64,000 nucleotides of DNA from Streptomyces litmocidini (lineage in GTDB: Bacteria; Actinomycetota; Actinomycetes; Streptomycetales; Streptomycetaceae). Where the stretch lies: contig NZ_BMTQ01000018.1 of assembly GCF_014649755.1 (NCBI RefSeq), positions 62,001-126,000 on the forward strand. Reading direction: 5' to 3'. Below the pieces are notes generated by a model. The model made no database searches. It was given only the letters and a program-made list of their open reading frames with translations, and was not told where the DNA came from. Both the position numbers and the translations under genes were made by a program. Below, in pieces: positions 48,066-56,471 of the stretch (position 1 is its first letter; every line of letters begins with the position of its first letter).

Positions 48066-49337
48066 TCAGCAGTCGCAGCCGCAGTCGCAGTCCCCGCAGC
48101 AGCAGTCCCCTTCGCAGCAGGAGGAGCAGTTGCTGCAGCAGTCACAGCAGTCGCAGCAGTCTCCACCATCGCACTGCTGGCAGAGCCCCTCGCGCCGCTG
48201 GCGGCTCCAGGGGTCCTCGAAGGTCCCGCAGCACATCTGACAGGTGCAGGCCATGCCGATCCAGAGGGCGCAGCCGGCTATCAGACCGCGCCGGTTCGGC
48301 GGCTCGGGCGGGAGCGGCCCGCCGGGGCCGCCCGGGCCGCCCGGGCCGGGGGCGTAGGGCCCGCCCGGGCCGCCGGGTCCGCCGGGGGCGTACGGATTGC
48401 CGGGCACCGGCCCGTTCGGGGTGGCGTACGGGTTCCCCGGTACCGGGCCGTGCGCCGCCCCCGGCGCTCCGTGCGAGCAACTGATCGTGCCGAAGGCGCG
48501 GTCGACCGAGGTGCGCAGCTCGTGGGCGAGCAGGACGTGGACGAGCTTGCCGTCGGCGAACTCGGCGTCCTTCAGGGCGAGGCGGATGCCGTGGAGGGCG
48601 TCGTCGGCGAGCCGACGGGCCTCCGCGCGGGAGGTGCCGGTGGCGGTGAGCGGGTTCCACGCGCCGGTCTCGGCGTCGGCCGCCTGGTCCTCGACGGCGT
48701 CGAGGAGGTGGGCGAGGCGGCCGAAGAGGCGGCCCGCCTCGGCGAGCGGCGCCGCGTTCCCCGGCCGTCCCGCGAGGACGGCGGTGTGCGCGAAGGCGGC
48801 GGCGGTCGCCGTCTCGGTCGGCTCCGTGACGGCGAGCAGGGGGGTGCCGGGCCCGGCCAGGGCCTCGATGCCGGTCTGGCGGTCGACGGCGTCGACGAGG
48901 ACGGCGGTGTCGAAGCCGAGGTCCCGGCCGGTCCTGGCCCCGGCCCTGTCCCAGGAGCGGGCGACGCGACGGGCCGCGGCGGCGACGGGACGGCGGGCCA
49001 ACAGGCCGTCCCCGTCGGCGACGTGGTCCCGGACCTTCGCCGAGGCGAGGACGAGCGAGACGGCGGCGGCGAGCCTGGCTCCCTCGCCGCGGGCGACGGG
49101 GGCGGTGCGCATGGCGCGCAGCGCGCAGGGCCCGGCCGTGCGGCGGCCCGCCTCGGTCACTCCGGTCTGAGCCTCCGTCAGGACGGAGACGATGAGCCCG
49201 TCGTAGTTGGTGACGATCCGGGCGAACTGCCCGTGGTCGGCGCGGAGTGCCAGGCAGAGGCCGCAGAGGTGGGCCATCCACTCGGTCTTGAGACCGTCGG
49301 TGAGGCGGTGGGTGCAGGGTCTGACGATTCCGAACAA
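48066..49337 (-). CDS. DUF5685 protein with an extremely Cys-rich C-terminal tail
   Basis: 423 residues. N-terminal DUF5685 helical domain (about 1-290) starting 'MFGIVRPCTHRL' with 'HLCGLCLALRADHG' (Cys pairs that could bind metal). A Gly/Pro-rich linker with repeated PGNPYA and GGPGGP follows, then a tail of about 70 residues with more than 25 cysteines, many paired as CC or CDC. Metal binding or a disulfide-rich structure is likely. Homologues occur throughout Streptomyces without known function. GTG/ATG choice is clear (ATG 49337). Confidence 0.85.
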   Translation of the reverse strand: MFGIVRPCTHRLTDGLKTEWMAHLCGLCLALRADHGQFARIVTNYDGLIVSVLTEAQTGVTEAGRRTAGPCALRAMRTAPVARGEGARLAAAVSLVLASAKVRDHVADGDGLLARRPVAAAARRVARSWDRAGARTGRDLGFDTAVLVDAVDRQTGIEALAGPGTPLLAVTEPTETATAAAFAHTAVLAGRPGNAAPLAEAGRLFGRLAHLLDAVEDQAADAETGAWNPLTATGTSRAEARRLADDALHGIRLALKDAEFADGKLVHVLLAHELRTSVDRAFGTISCSHGAPGAAHGPVPGNPYATPNGPVPGNPYAPGGPGGPGGPYAPGPGGPGGPGGPLPPEPPNRRGLIAGCALWIGMACTCQMCCGTFEDPWSRQRREGLCQQCDGGDCCDCCDCCSNCSSCCEGDCCCGDCDCGCDC

Positions 49338-49659
49338 GGACTCCCCCGTGAGTCGTGGGCTGGGGCGGGTGAAGGTCCGCCGTGCGGCCTCGCGGCATCG
49401 TAGCGAGTGGGTTCGTTCACCCGTACGCGCCCACCGTCACCCTTGTGACCCGACTTTCATATTTTCAGCTACATGGCCCTCCGTCAGACGCCTCATACCG
49501 CAATTTTCCTGACGAATCGCCAGGAAACGGCCCTCACGTTCTGCACCAGTACCGTCACGAATCCCCTGCGCGGCGCCTATCCACTTGGCGCGCGATCCGC
49601 ATGATGGACGACGATAGGGAATGCGGAACCACAAGTGACCGCGCTGAAAGGAGGCGTCC
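49338..49659. other. Divergent intergenic region between DUF5685 and sepF
   Basis: 322 bp with no gene. It is the least GC-rich stretch of the neighbourhood (for example CTTTCATATTTTCAGCTAC, about 49454-49472), as expected for promoters of both divergent genes. The only strong element seen is the sepF ribosome site AAAGGAGG (49648-49655). Confidence 0.5.
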
Positions 49660-50094
49660 ATGGGATCGGTGCGCAAGGCGAGTGCCTGGCTGGGACTCGT
49701 CGAGGACAACGACGAGCGTTACTACGACGACGAGTACGCCGACGGTGCCGAGGGCGGCGACGCCTGGGTGACGGACCCCCGGGTCCGGGTGGCCACGGAC
49801 ACCGCCGAGGAGCGGGGCCGCCGGATCGCCACCGTCTCCCCGGACGGCTTCCGGGACGCCCGGGGCATCGGCGAGCTCTTCCGGGACGGGGTTCCCGTGA
49901 TCGTGAACCTGACCGCGATGGAACCGAACGACGCCAAGCGCGTCGTCGACTTCGCCGCCGGTCTCGCCTTCGGCCTGCGCGGCTCCATCGAGCGCGTGGC
50001 GACGCGGGTCTTCCTGCTGACCCCCGCCGACACCCAGATCGTCACCGGCGAGACGGGCCGGCGCCGACAGGACGGTTTCTTCAACCAGAGCTGA
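49660..50094 (+). CDS. sepF: SepF-like cell division protein
   Basis: 144 residues. N-terminal amphipathic segment ('GSVRKASAWLGL'), acidic linker rich in Tyr/Asp, and the SepF core 'DGVPVIVNLTAMEPNDAKRV' with 'DFAAGLAFGLRGSIERVATRVFLLTP'. SepF anchors FtsZ to the membrane. This copy is not in the dcw cluster, so it is likely one of the additional SepF paralogues of Streptomyces (SepF2/3) involved in sporulation septation. Strong ribosome site AAAGGAGG. Confidence 0.9.
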   Translation: MGSVRKASAWLGLVEDNDERYYDDEYADGAEGGDAWVTDPRVRVATDTAEERGRRIATVSPDGFRDARGIGELFRDGVPVIVNLTAMEPNDAKRVVDFAAGLAFGLRGSIERVATRVFLLTPADTQIVTGETGRRRQDGFFNQS

Positions 50095-50137
50095 GCGGGC
50101 CCGCCGGCGGGTCCCGGCACCTCCCGACGGGGTCGGG

Positions 50138-52039
50138 TCAGTGCGCGGGGCGCCCCGAGCCGGCGGGCTCGATCGCTTCCCGGGCCGCGGGCACCCGGGG
50201 CTCGCCCCCCTCCGGGGAACCGGCCGGCTCCGCATGGCCGGCCCGCCCCGACGCGGCGGGAACCCCCGACGACGCCACCCGCTCCGACGCGGCGGGCACT
50301 CCTGACGCCCCCGACCGCTCCGGACAGACGGTCCGCTCCGACGCGACGGGCACCCCCGGCGCACCGGTCCGCTCCGACGGGCCGGCGGACGCCGCTCCCG
50401 GTCCCCCCGCCGCCGCCCCGGCCGAGGCCCGGTCCGCATCCTCCTGGGCCGAGGGCACCCCCCGGGCCTCCCGGGCGTCGAAGGCCTCCTCCGGATCCAC
50501 CGGACACTCCATGATCCGCGGCAGCCGCCGGGCCATCAGCGCCCCCACGAGCAGCAGCCCGGCGCTCACGAGGAGCGTGACGTGCAGGCCGTGCACGAAG
50601 GAGTGGCGGGCGGCCTGGTGCAGGGCCTCCCCCGCCGTGCCGCCGAGCTGGTCGGCGACCTTGTAGGCCTCCCCGAGCGAGTTTGCGGCGCTCCGGCCCG
50701 CCTCCGCGGGCACTCCGGGGACCGAGGCGAGCGCGGGGGCGTACGCGGCGTTCATCACGCTGCCGAGCAGGGCGATGCCCATGCCCGCGCCGAGCTGGTA
50801 CGAGGTCTCGCCGATCGCGGCCGCACCGCCCGCGCTCCGCTGCGGCGCCTCGCTGAGCATCGACTCGTACGCCGAGAAGAGCGTGGTCTGCAGGCCGAAG
50901 CCGAGCAGCACGAACCCGACCGTGAGCAGCAGCGGCCGGTCGTGCTGTCCCATGAGCGTGAGGAGCAGCACCGCGGCGGCGGTGAGCACGAAGCCCCAGC
51001 CGACCATCCGGCGCGGCCCGACCCGGCGCAGGGTGTACGAGCCGGTGGCCCCGGCGGCCATGGCGGCGAAGGTCAGCGGGAGGAGCCGGAGCCCGGTCTC
51101 CAGGGGGCTGAGTCCGAGGACCAGCTGGAGGTACTGGACGGCGATGAGCTCCAGGCCGACCAGGGCCAGCATGCCGATGACGATGCAGCCGACCGAGGTG
51201 GTGAAGGCGGCCCGGGAGAAGAGCCGCAGGTCGATCAGCGGGTGCGGGCGCCGCTTCTGCCGCCGTACGAAGAGGACGAGGAGCGCGGCGCCGAGCAGCA
51301 GCGGCCCGGCGGTCGGCAGGGCGAGCAGCGGGTCGCCGGCCCCGGCGCGCTTGACGCCGAGGACGCAGCCGAGCACACCGGCCGCGGCCATGAGCGCGCC
51401 GAGCACGTCCCAGGGGCCGTCGGCGGCGCCCCGGGACTCGGGGAGGAGGCGGCGGCCGAGCGGGAGGACCAGCGCCATCAGCGGGATGTTGATGAGGAAG
51501 ACGGAGCCCCACCAGTAGTTCTCGACGAGGAAGCCGCCGAGCACCGGTCCGGTGGCGGCCCCGATCGCGGCGGTGGCGGTCCAGACGCCGATCGCGGTGG
51601 CCCGCTCACGCCGGTCGGGGAAGACCGTCCGGAGGATGGAGAGCGTGGCGGGCATGATCATGGCGCCGCCGACGCCGAGCAGCGCGCGGGCCCCGATGAG
51701 GACCGCGGGCGCGGTGGCGAGCGCGGCGACCGCCGAGGCGACGCCGAAGAGCGCGTAGCCGAGGAGGAGCACCTTCCGTCTGCCGACCCGGTCGCCGAGG
51801 GTGCCGAAGAGGATCAGCAGCGACGCGCAGACCAGGGGGTAGGCGTCGACGATCCAGAGCAGCGCGGTGGAGCTGGGGCGCAGGTCCTCGGTGAGCGAGG
51901 GGACGGCGACGTGGAGGATGGTCGCGTCGAGGGCGACCAGGAGGAGGCTGACGCAGAGGACGACGAGGACGACCCAGCGGTTGACGCCGGAGTCGACGGC
52001 GGAACGCGATCGCCCATGGGCCGTGTTCGTCCGCGACAT
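50138..52039 (-). CDS. MFS multidrug exporter, DHA2 (14-helix) family
   Basis: 633 residues. Fourteen membrane segments, motif A 'GDRVGRRKVLLLG', motif C-like 'GPVLGGFLVENYWWGSVFLINIP', typical of SmvA/QacA/EmrB exporters driven by proton motive force. The last 130 residues form a hydrophilic Ala/Ser/Glu-rich tail with repeats of the form 'GVPAASER', absent in most relatives. ATG 52039; longer starts lack a ribosome site. Controlled probably at the palindromes 211-246 bp upstream. Confidence 0.9.
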   Translation of the reverse strand: MSRTNTAHGRSRSAVDSGVNRWVVLVVLCVSLLLVALDATILHVAVPSLTEDLRPSSTALLWIVDAYPLVCASLLILFGTLGDRVGRRKVLLLGYALFGVASAVAALATAPAVLIGARALLGVGGAMIMPATLSILRTVFPDRRERATAIGVWTATAAIGAATGPVLGGFLVENYWWGSVFLINIPLMALVLPLGRRLLPESRGAADGPWDVLGALMAAAGVLGCVLGVKRAGAGDPLLALPTAGPLLLGAALLVLFVRRQKRRPHPLIDLRLFSRAAFTTSVGCIVIGMLALVGLELIAVQYLQLVLGLSPLETGLRLLPLTFAAMAAGATGSYTLRRVGPRRMVGWGFVLTAAAVLLLTLMGQHDRPLLLTVGFVLLGFGLQTTLFSAYESMLSEAPQRSAGGAAAIGETSYQLGAGMGIALLGSVMNAAYAPALASVPGVPAEAGRSAANSLGEAYKVADQLGGTAGEALHQAARHSFVHGLHVTLLVSAGLLLVGALMARRLPRIMECPVDPEEAFDAREARGVPSAQEDADRASAGAAAGGPGAASAGPSERTGAPGVPVASERTVCPERSGASGVPAASERVASSGVPAASGRAGHAEPAGSPEGGEPRVPAAREAIEPAGSGRPAH

Positions 52040-52249
52040 GTACGTACCTCCCAGTGCAGCTCTCGCGCTCGGTGGGCTGTGACCAGGGCGTATGCCCCTG
52101 GGGCGGCCCGGCATCGACGGGCGAGTGAGCCGTCAGCGTACGCGAGTCCGAGGCCCGAGCGCGTGGTGCAGCTCTCACCTCGCCGGGGCCCGGGGTGTGG
52201 CGTACACCACTCGGCGCGGCCCGCGCGTCGCATGGAATTCCGCACGGAC

Positions 52250-52285
52250 GTCTGTTTGAGGGAATTCCCGAACGTTCAAACAGAC
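52250..52285. promoter_or_regulatory. Nested palindromes between MFS exporter and PAP2 genes
   Basis: GTCTGTTTGA (52250-52259) and TCAAACAGAC (52276-52285) form a perfect 10-bp inverted repeat. Its 16-bp gap is itself built from GGGAATTCCC (52260-52269) and, overlapping the right arm, GAACGTTC (52270-52277). Strongly suggestive of a dimeric or multimeric regulator site; no regulator gene is adjacent. The rest of the interval 52040-52445 holds no gene. Confidence 0.6.
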
Positions 52286-52432
52286 TTCCGGAATGACCTC
52301 CGGCGGGAATAGGGCGGAAGGTCATCGGATTTCCCGACGGACGGCCGGAATGGACTGGTCGCTGAGACCTACTCCACATCACATGGTCATCACGAAGGGA
52401 GCGGAACGACCGGGTCTGCTTCTCACTCCCTG

Positions 52433-52438
52433 TAACGT
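52433..52438 (+). promoter_or_regulatory. -10 box of the leaderless PAP2 transcript
   Basis: TAACGT, 7 bp before GTG 52446, with no ribosome site between. Supports GTG 52446 as start instead of the in-frame ATGs further upstream. Confidence 0.5.
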
Positions 52439-52445
52439 CCATTGG

Positions 52446-53342
52446 GTGCGTACCGACATCTTTGCCCGGCTGGACCGGGAGCCGGAACCGCCGAAGATAG
52501 AGGTCCCGCGGATGACCCGCACGCGTCTCGCCCTCTTCGGCGGGACGTCGGCGTTCTATCTCGCCATCGTCGTGGCCGTCCTGCTGTCGACGTGGCTGGT
52601 GACCCTCGACTGGAAGATCATGCTCTTCCGGCCGTACCAGCAGTGGCCCGAGGTCCACGGCTTCCTCGACTACTACGTCGTCCTCGGCCAGCGCGGCCCC
52701 ACGGCCGTCATGGTGGCCGCCTGGCTGGGCTGGCGCTCCTGGCGCCAGCACACCCTGCGTCCGCTGCTGTGCCTCGGCGCCGCCCTCCTGCTGCTCAACG
52801 TCTCGGTGGGCGCGGTCAAGCTCGGACTCGGCCGCCTCGGACCTCACTACGCGACCCAGATCGGCTCCGCCGAGCTCTTCGCCGGAGGCGACATATTCCC
52901 CTCGGGGCACACCGCCAACGCGGTCGTGACCTGGGGCATCCTCGCCTACCTGGCGACTACTCCGAGGGCCCGGCGCTACCTGTCGGCCCTCTCCGCGGTG
53001 GTCGCGCTCGGCGTCGGCCTCACCACCGTCTACCTCGGCACGCACTGGCTGAGCGACGTGCTGCTCGGCTGGGCCGCCGGGCTCCTCGTCCTGCTCGCGC
53101 TGCCCTGGTGCGAGCCGGTCCTGGCCGTGGCGGAGGCGTGGGTCCTCGCCGCGCGCGACCGGGTGCGGGAGCGGCTGCGGGAGCGTCGCCGGCTCGTGCC
53201 CTCGCTGCCCGTGGCCTCCGGCGGTCCGCGCCCCGGGTTCTTCCCGCCGCGTCCGCCCGCGCCCGAGGAGCCGGTGCGGGAGCCCGTCCGGGAGCCCGTG
53301 GGGCTGGCCGGAGGCCGGCGCGCCCCGGTGACCCGCGGTTGA
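52446..53342 (+). CDS. PAP2-family membrane phosphatase
   Basis: 298 residues with six membrane helices. Phosphatase motifs: C1-like 'KLGLGRLGP', C2 'FPSGHTAN', C3-like 'TVYLGTHWLSDVLLG'. Acts on lipid phosphates such as undecaprenyl-PP or phosphatidate at the outer membrane face. The C-terminal 60 residues are Arg/Pro-rich with the duplicated 'EEPVREPVREPV' unit and lie in the cytoplasm. Start GTG 52446 is chosen for its leaderless promoter spacing. Confidence 0.88.
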   Translation: MRTDIFARLDREPEPPKIEVPRMTRTRLALFGGTSAFYLAIVVAVLLSTWLVTLDWKIMLFRPYQQWPEVHGFLDYYVVLGQRGPTAVMVAAWLGWRSWRQHTLRPLLCLGAALLLLNVSVGAVKLGLGRLGPHYATQIGSAELFAGGDIFPSGHTANAVVTWGILAYLATTPRARRYLSALSAVVALGVGLTTVYLGTHWLSDVLLGWAAGLLVLLALPWCEPVLAVAEAWVLAARDRVRERLRERRRLVPSLPVASGGPRPGFFPPRPPAPEEPVREPVREPVGLAGGRRAPVTRG

Positions 53343-53375
53343 CCACCGGTTGATCCGCTCCCCCTCCTCCGCGTA

Positions 53376-53418
53376 CGCGGAAGGGCCCCGGCCGCATCGG
53401 CCGGGGCCCTTCCGCGTG
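53376..53418. terminator. Strong convergent terminator hairpin
   Basis: Perfect 19-bp inverted repeat (53376-53394 with 53400-53418) around a 5-nt GCATC loop. It lies between the PAP2 stop and the stop of the facing inhibitor gene and serves both. Confidence 0.88.
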
Positions 53419-53434
53419 CGGTCCCGCCGGCTCC

Positions 53435-53650
53435 TCAGCCGAGCCAGCAGCGGGTGACGGTGCCGTCCTCGACCTCGAAGTTGATGCGCCCGGACAGGTA
53501 CTCCATGGTGATGATCGAGCCGGGCGGCAGGGACCGGACGACGCTCCAGCCGCGGGTCCTGGCGAGCCGCTCGGCCCCTTCGGCGTCGAGGCCCACATAG
53601 GACCCGGGAGCGTCGTGGGGCGGTTCGGGAGTGCGCGAAGTGGGTGACAT
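53435..53650 (-). CDS. I78-family peptidase inhibitor-like protein
   Basis: 71 residues. 'YVGLDAEGAERLARTRGW' and 'VRSLPPGSIITMEYLSGRINFEVEDGTVTRCWLG' match the small I78 (Aspergillus elastase inhibitor-like) domain. No signal peptide, so cytoplasmic. ATG 53650 follows GTGAGG; a GTG three codons upstream is possible. Whether it inhibits a protease is unproven. Confidence 0.8.
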   Translation of the reverse strand: MSPTSRTPEPPHDAPGSYVGLDAEGAERLARTRGWSVVRSLPPGSIITMEYLSGRINFEVEDGTVTRCWLG

Positions 53651-53967
53651 GAACCTCACGTTAGTACCTCGGCGGTCACGCTTGTGTCACAAGTTCTCGA
53701 CATATGTTTGGCCTGTTCGCCCGTCGGGCGCGGGAGGCTTTCCGGTCGTTTCTCCAGCAATTCCGAGCGCTGCCCATCAGTTCGCACGAAGGGCGCGGAA
53801 GCACGGGCCGGGGCGGGCAATTACCCTCTTCCCGCGCGCCGCCCCGAATTGCGCCGGCGTCGCGCACGCGCAGCGCACACTCTTCCTTTACACCGTGCTT
53901 ACGTCGCGGGGACGACGGCGAGGCGGAGCCGCTACGGGACGAAGGGCGAGGCCGACGCCCCCGGCGA
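53651..53967. other. Non-coding spacer with one dyad
   Basis: 317 bp. CTTGTG-T-CACAAG (53681-53693) is a perfect 13-bp dyad about 30 bp before the inhibitor gene, with TACTAA further down as a possible -10 for it. Open frames in the remainder have no ribosome site. Confidence 0.4.
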
Positions 53968-54936
53968 TCAGCCCTCCGACCGGTCGAGGGCCCGGGACAG
54001 CCGGTCCCTGAGCGCCCGGATCGACTCCGTCAGCTCCGGCGGCTCCACCACCTCGAACTCGAAGCCCGTGAACGCCACGTGGAACACCATCATGTCGAGG
54101 GTGTTCGCCCCCGCCCGCAGCAGACAGGCGTCCTCTCCGTCCGCCGTCAGGACCCCGTCCAACGCGCCGACGACCGCGGCCGCCTCGGCGAGCGGCACCA
54201 GCAGCCGGACCGTCGCCTCCGTCGCGTACGCGGTGCCGGACACGCCCCTCGCCACATACGCCGCCAGGTCCTCGGCGGGCGGCTCGCGGGGCGGGAAACG
54301 AGGGCCGTGCGGCGGGGTCGGCTCGATCCGGTCGGCCCGGAACGTCCGCCAGTCGCCCCGGTCCAGATCCCAGGCGACCAGGTACCAGCGCCGCTCCGTG
54401 CACACCAGGCGGTGCGGCTCGACGGTCCTGCGGGTGGCCGCGCCGCCGTGGTCGCGGTAGGCGAAGCGGAGCCGCTCGCCGTCCCGGCAGGCGTTGGCCA
54501 GTTCGGTGAGGACCGCCGGGTCGACCCGCTCCCTCGGGGTGCGCAGCAGGGGCACCGTGAAGGCGTTGAGCGCCCCGATCCGGCGCCGGAGCCGGCCCGG
54601 CAGGACCTGCTCCAGCTTCGCCAGGGCGCGTACGGAGCTCTCACCGATGCCCTCGACGCCCTGGCCGGCCGCGGACCGCAGCCCGACCGCGACGGCGACG
54701 GCCTCCTCGTCGTCGAGGAGCAGCGGCGGCAGCTCGGCACCGGCCCCCAGCCGGTACCCGCCGCCCGTGCCGGGGCTCGCGTGCACGGGGTAGCCCAGCT
54801 CCCGCAGCCGATCGACGTCCCGCCGCACGGTGCGCGAGGTCACCCCGAGCCGCTCCGCGAGATCGGCACCGGACCACTCCCGGTGGGCCTGGAGCAACGA
54901 AAGCAGACGCAGCAGCCGTGCGGAGGTCTCCCACAT
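53968..54936 (-). CDS. YafY-type WYL-domain transcriptional regulator
   Basis: 322 residues. HTH_11 N-terminus ('RLLRLLSLLQAHREWSGADLAERLGVTSRTVRRDV' type), then a WYL domain with 'ERRWYLVAWDLDRGDW' and the WCX C-terminal part. These regulators sense nucleotides or other ligands and often control stress or defence genes. ATG 54936 (MWETSARLL) is chosen since family members begin there. No obvious target is adjacent. Confidence 0.9.
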   Translation of the reverse strand: MWETSARLLRLLSLLQAHREWSGADLAERLGVTSRTVRRDVDRLRELGYPVHASPGTGGGYRLGAGAELPPLLLDDEEAVAVAVGLRSAAGQGVEGIGESSVRALAKLEQVLPGRLRRRIGALNAFTVPLLRTPRERVDPAVLTELANACRDGERLRFAYRDHGGAATRRTVEPHRLVCTERRWYLVAWDLDRGDWRTFRADRIEPTPPHGPRFPPREPPAEDLAAYVARGVSGTAYATEATVRLLVPLAEAAAVVGALDGVLTADGEDACLLRAGANTLDMMVFHVAFTGFEFEVVEPPELTESIRALRDRLSRALDRSEG

Positions 54937-55123
54937 GCCCCGAGTCTTCCACTCCTCGCGGACAGCCACGGTCCGCAACCCCGCCCGTCCCAGCCCCGCC
55001 ACGGGCGCGCGGCGTCCGCCGGGCGGTGCCCCGCGCGGGGCACCGTGCCGGGGCGCGGCCCGCACCGGGGCCGGCCGGTGCGGGGGTCGCCGGAGGGCCG
55101 GCGGGACGGGGCCCGTGAGGGGG

Positions 55124-56398
55124 TCAGCGGAGGCGACGGAGGAGGCGGCCCGCCCTCGCCTTCTGGGTGTAGACCGCGTCCACGACCCGCCCCACCGCCC
55201 GATGCGCCCGCACCCGCCCCGGCGGGTGCACCCGCCGCCCCGCCCCGCGCGCGACGAGTTCCGTCCACAGGGCCTCGTGCCGCGCGGCGATCCGCGACGG
55301 GTCGAAGCGTTCGGACGCGGCGAGCGCCGCCCGCCCGGCCTTGGCCCGCAGCTCCTCGTCCTCGACGTACGACCGCAGCGCCGCCGCGACGGCGGCGACG
55401 TCGTCGACCGGCACGAGCCGCCCGTCGACCCCGTCCTCGATGATCTCGCGCGGCCCGTGGGGGCAGTCGGTGGAGACCACCGGCAGTCCGCACCGCATCG
55501 CCTCGACGATCGTCATGCCGAAGGACTCGCGCTGCGAGGTCACCGCGGCGATCGAGCCCTTGGCCCACTCCGGTTCCATCGGGGTCACCGGCCCCATGAG
55601 GAAGACCTGCTCGCCGAGGCCCCGTTCCTCGATCTGCCGGGCCAGCGGGCCCTTGAGGTCCTGGACGGCGTCGCCGGAGCCGTAGATCCGCAGCTTCCAG
55701 TCGGGATGGTCGGCGGCCACGGACGCGAAGGCGTCGATCAGCACGTCGTACCGCTTGACCCGGGTCAGCCGGCCCGCGGCGACGACGGTCCTCGCCGCGG
55801 GGTCGGCGGGCGGTACGGAGGGGGCGGGCACGCTGTTGGGCACGGCCTCGACGCGTACGCCGGGCAGCCGGAGCTTCCGGTAGGTCCGGGCGTCGGCCTC
55901 GGTGACCGTGGTGACGGCGTCGAGGAGCGCGTACTCGTGGGCGATGTCCCGGCGCAGCCGGTGGCTGTGGCCGCTCAGGATCAGGTGTTCCTGGCCGACG
56001 AGGACCGGTCCGCGCCGGGCCTGCCGGGCGAGGTGCACGTTGAGCCCGGGACGGGTGGCGACGAGGACGTCGGCCTCCACTCCGCGGAGGTACTCCCCGA
56101 TCCGGGCGTCGGTGAGCGCGCTGTACTGCTTCCAGCGGCCGTCGCCGCGCGGGAAGACCTCGGCGGGACGGTGGAAGTCGGGGTGGTCGCCGTCGTATCC
56201 GGGGCTGTCCTTGCGCAGGTCGACGAGGTGGCGCAGGGTCACTCCGGCCGGCAGGCCGAGGATCGGACGGTCGCGGTGGCGGAACACGGAGACGATCTCG
56301 ACCTCGTGGCGTTCCGCCAGTTCCTCGGCGAGCGTGAACGTGGTCCGGATGGTGCCGCCGTAGTGGTAGCCGTTGTGGAGCAGAAAGGAGATGCGCAT
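55124..56398 (-). CDS. GT4-family glycosyltransferase
   Basis: 424 residues, GT-B fold. N-terminal 'MRISFLLHNGYHYGGTIRTT' with the sugar-acceptor glycine motif, and the GT4 C-domain: 'AAGRLTRVKRYDVLIDAF', then 'TSQRESFGMTIVEAMRCGLPVVST' with the E-x7-E signature. Uses a nucleotide sugar to glycosylate a cell-surface polymer or lipid. The last 35 residues are Arg-rich and may bind the membrane. Stands alone; acceptor unknown. Confidence 0.9.
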   Translation of the reverse strand: MRISFLLHNGYHYGGTIRTTFTLAEELAERHEVEIVSVFRHRDRPILGLPAGVTLRHLVDLRKDSPGYDGDHPDFHRPAEVFPRGDGRWKQYSALTDARIGEYLRGVEADVLVATRPGLNVHLARQARRGPVLVGQEHLILSGHSHRLRRDIAHEYALLDAVTTVTEADARTYRKLRLPGVRVEAVPNSVPAPSVPPADPAARTVVAAGRLTRVKRYDVLIDAFASVAADHPDWKLRIYGSGDAVQDLKGPLARQIEERGLGEQVFLMGPVTPMEPEWAKGSIAAVTSQRESFGMTIVEAMRCGLPVVSTDCPHGPREIIEDGVDGRLVPVDDVAAVAAALRSYVEDEELRAKAGRAALAASERFDPSRIAARHEALWTELVARGAGRRVHPPGRVRAHRAVGRVVDAVYTQKARAGRLLRRLR

Positions 56399-56471
56399 CT
56401 ACTGCCGGTTCCCCCCGGTCAGTCGGTCAGTCGGTCGGTGCCCGACTGTACTGCCGGTGCGGGGGCGCCGT

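Noticed and set aside
52270..52277. GAACGTTC as a LexA/SOS box
   Set aside because: Actinobacterial SOS boxes need GAAC-N4-GTTC; here the half-sites are contiguous.
53704..55443. Rightward frame opposite the WYL regulator
   Set aside because: Arg/Pro-rich shadow with no domain; the WYL gene on the other strand is unambiguous.
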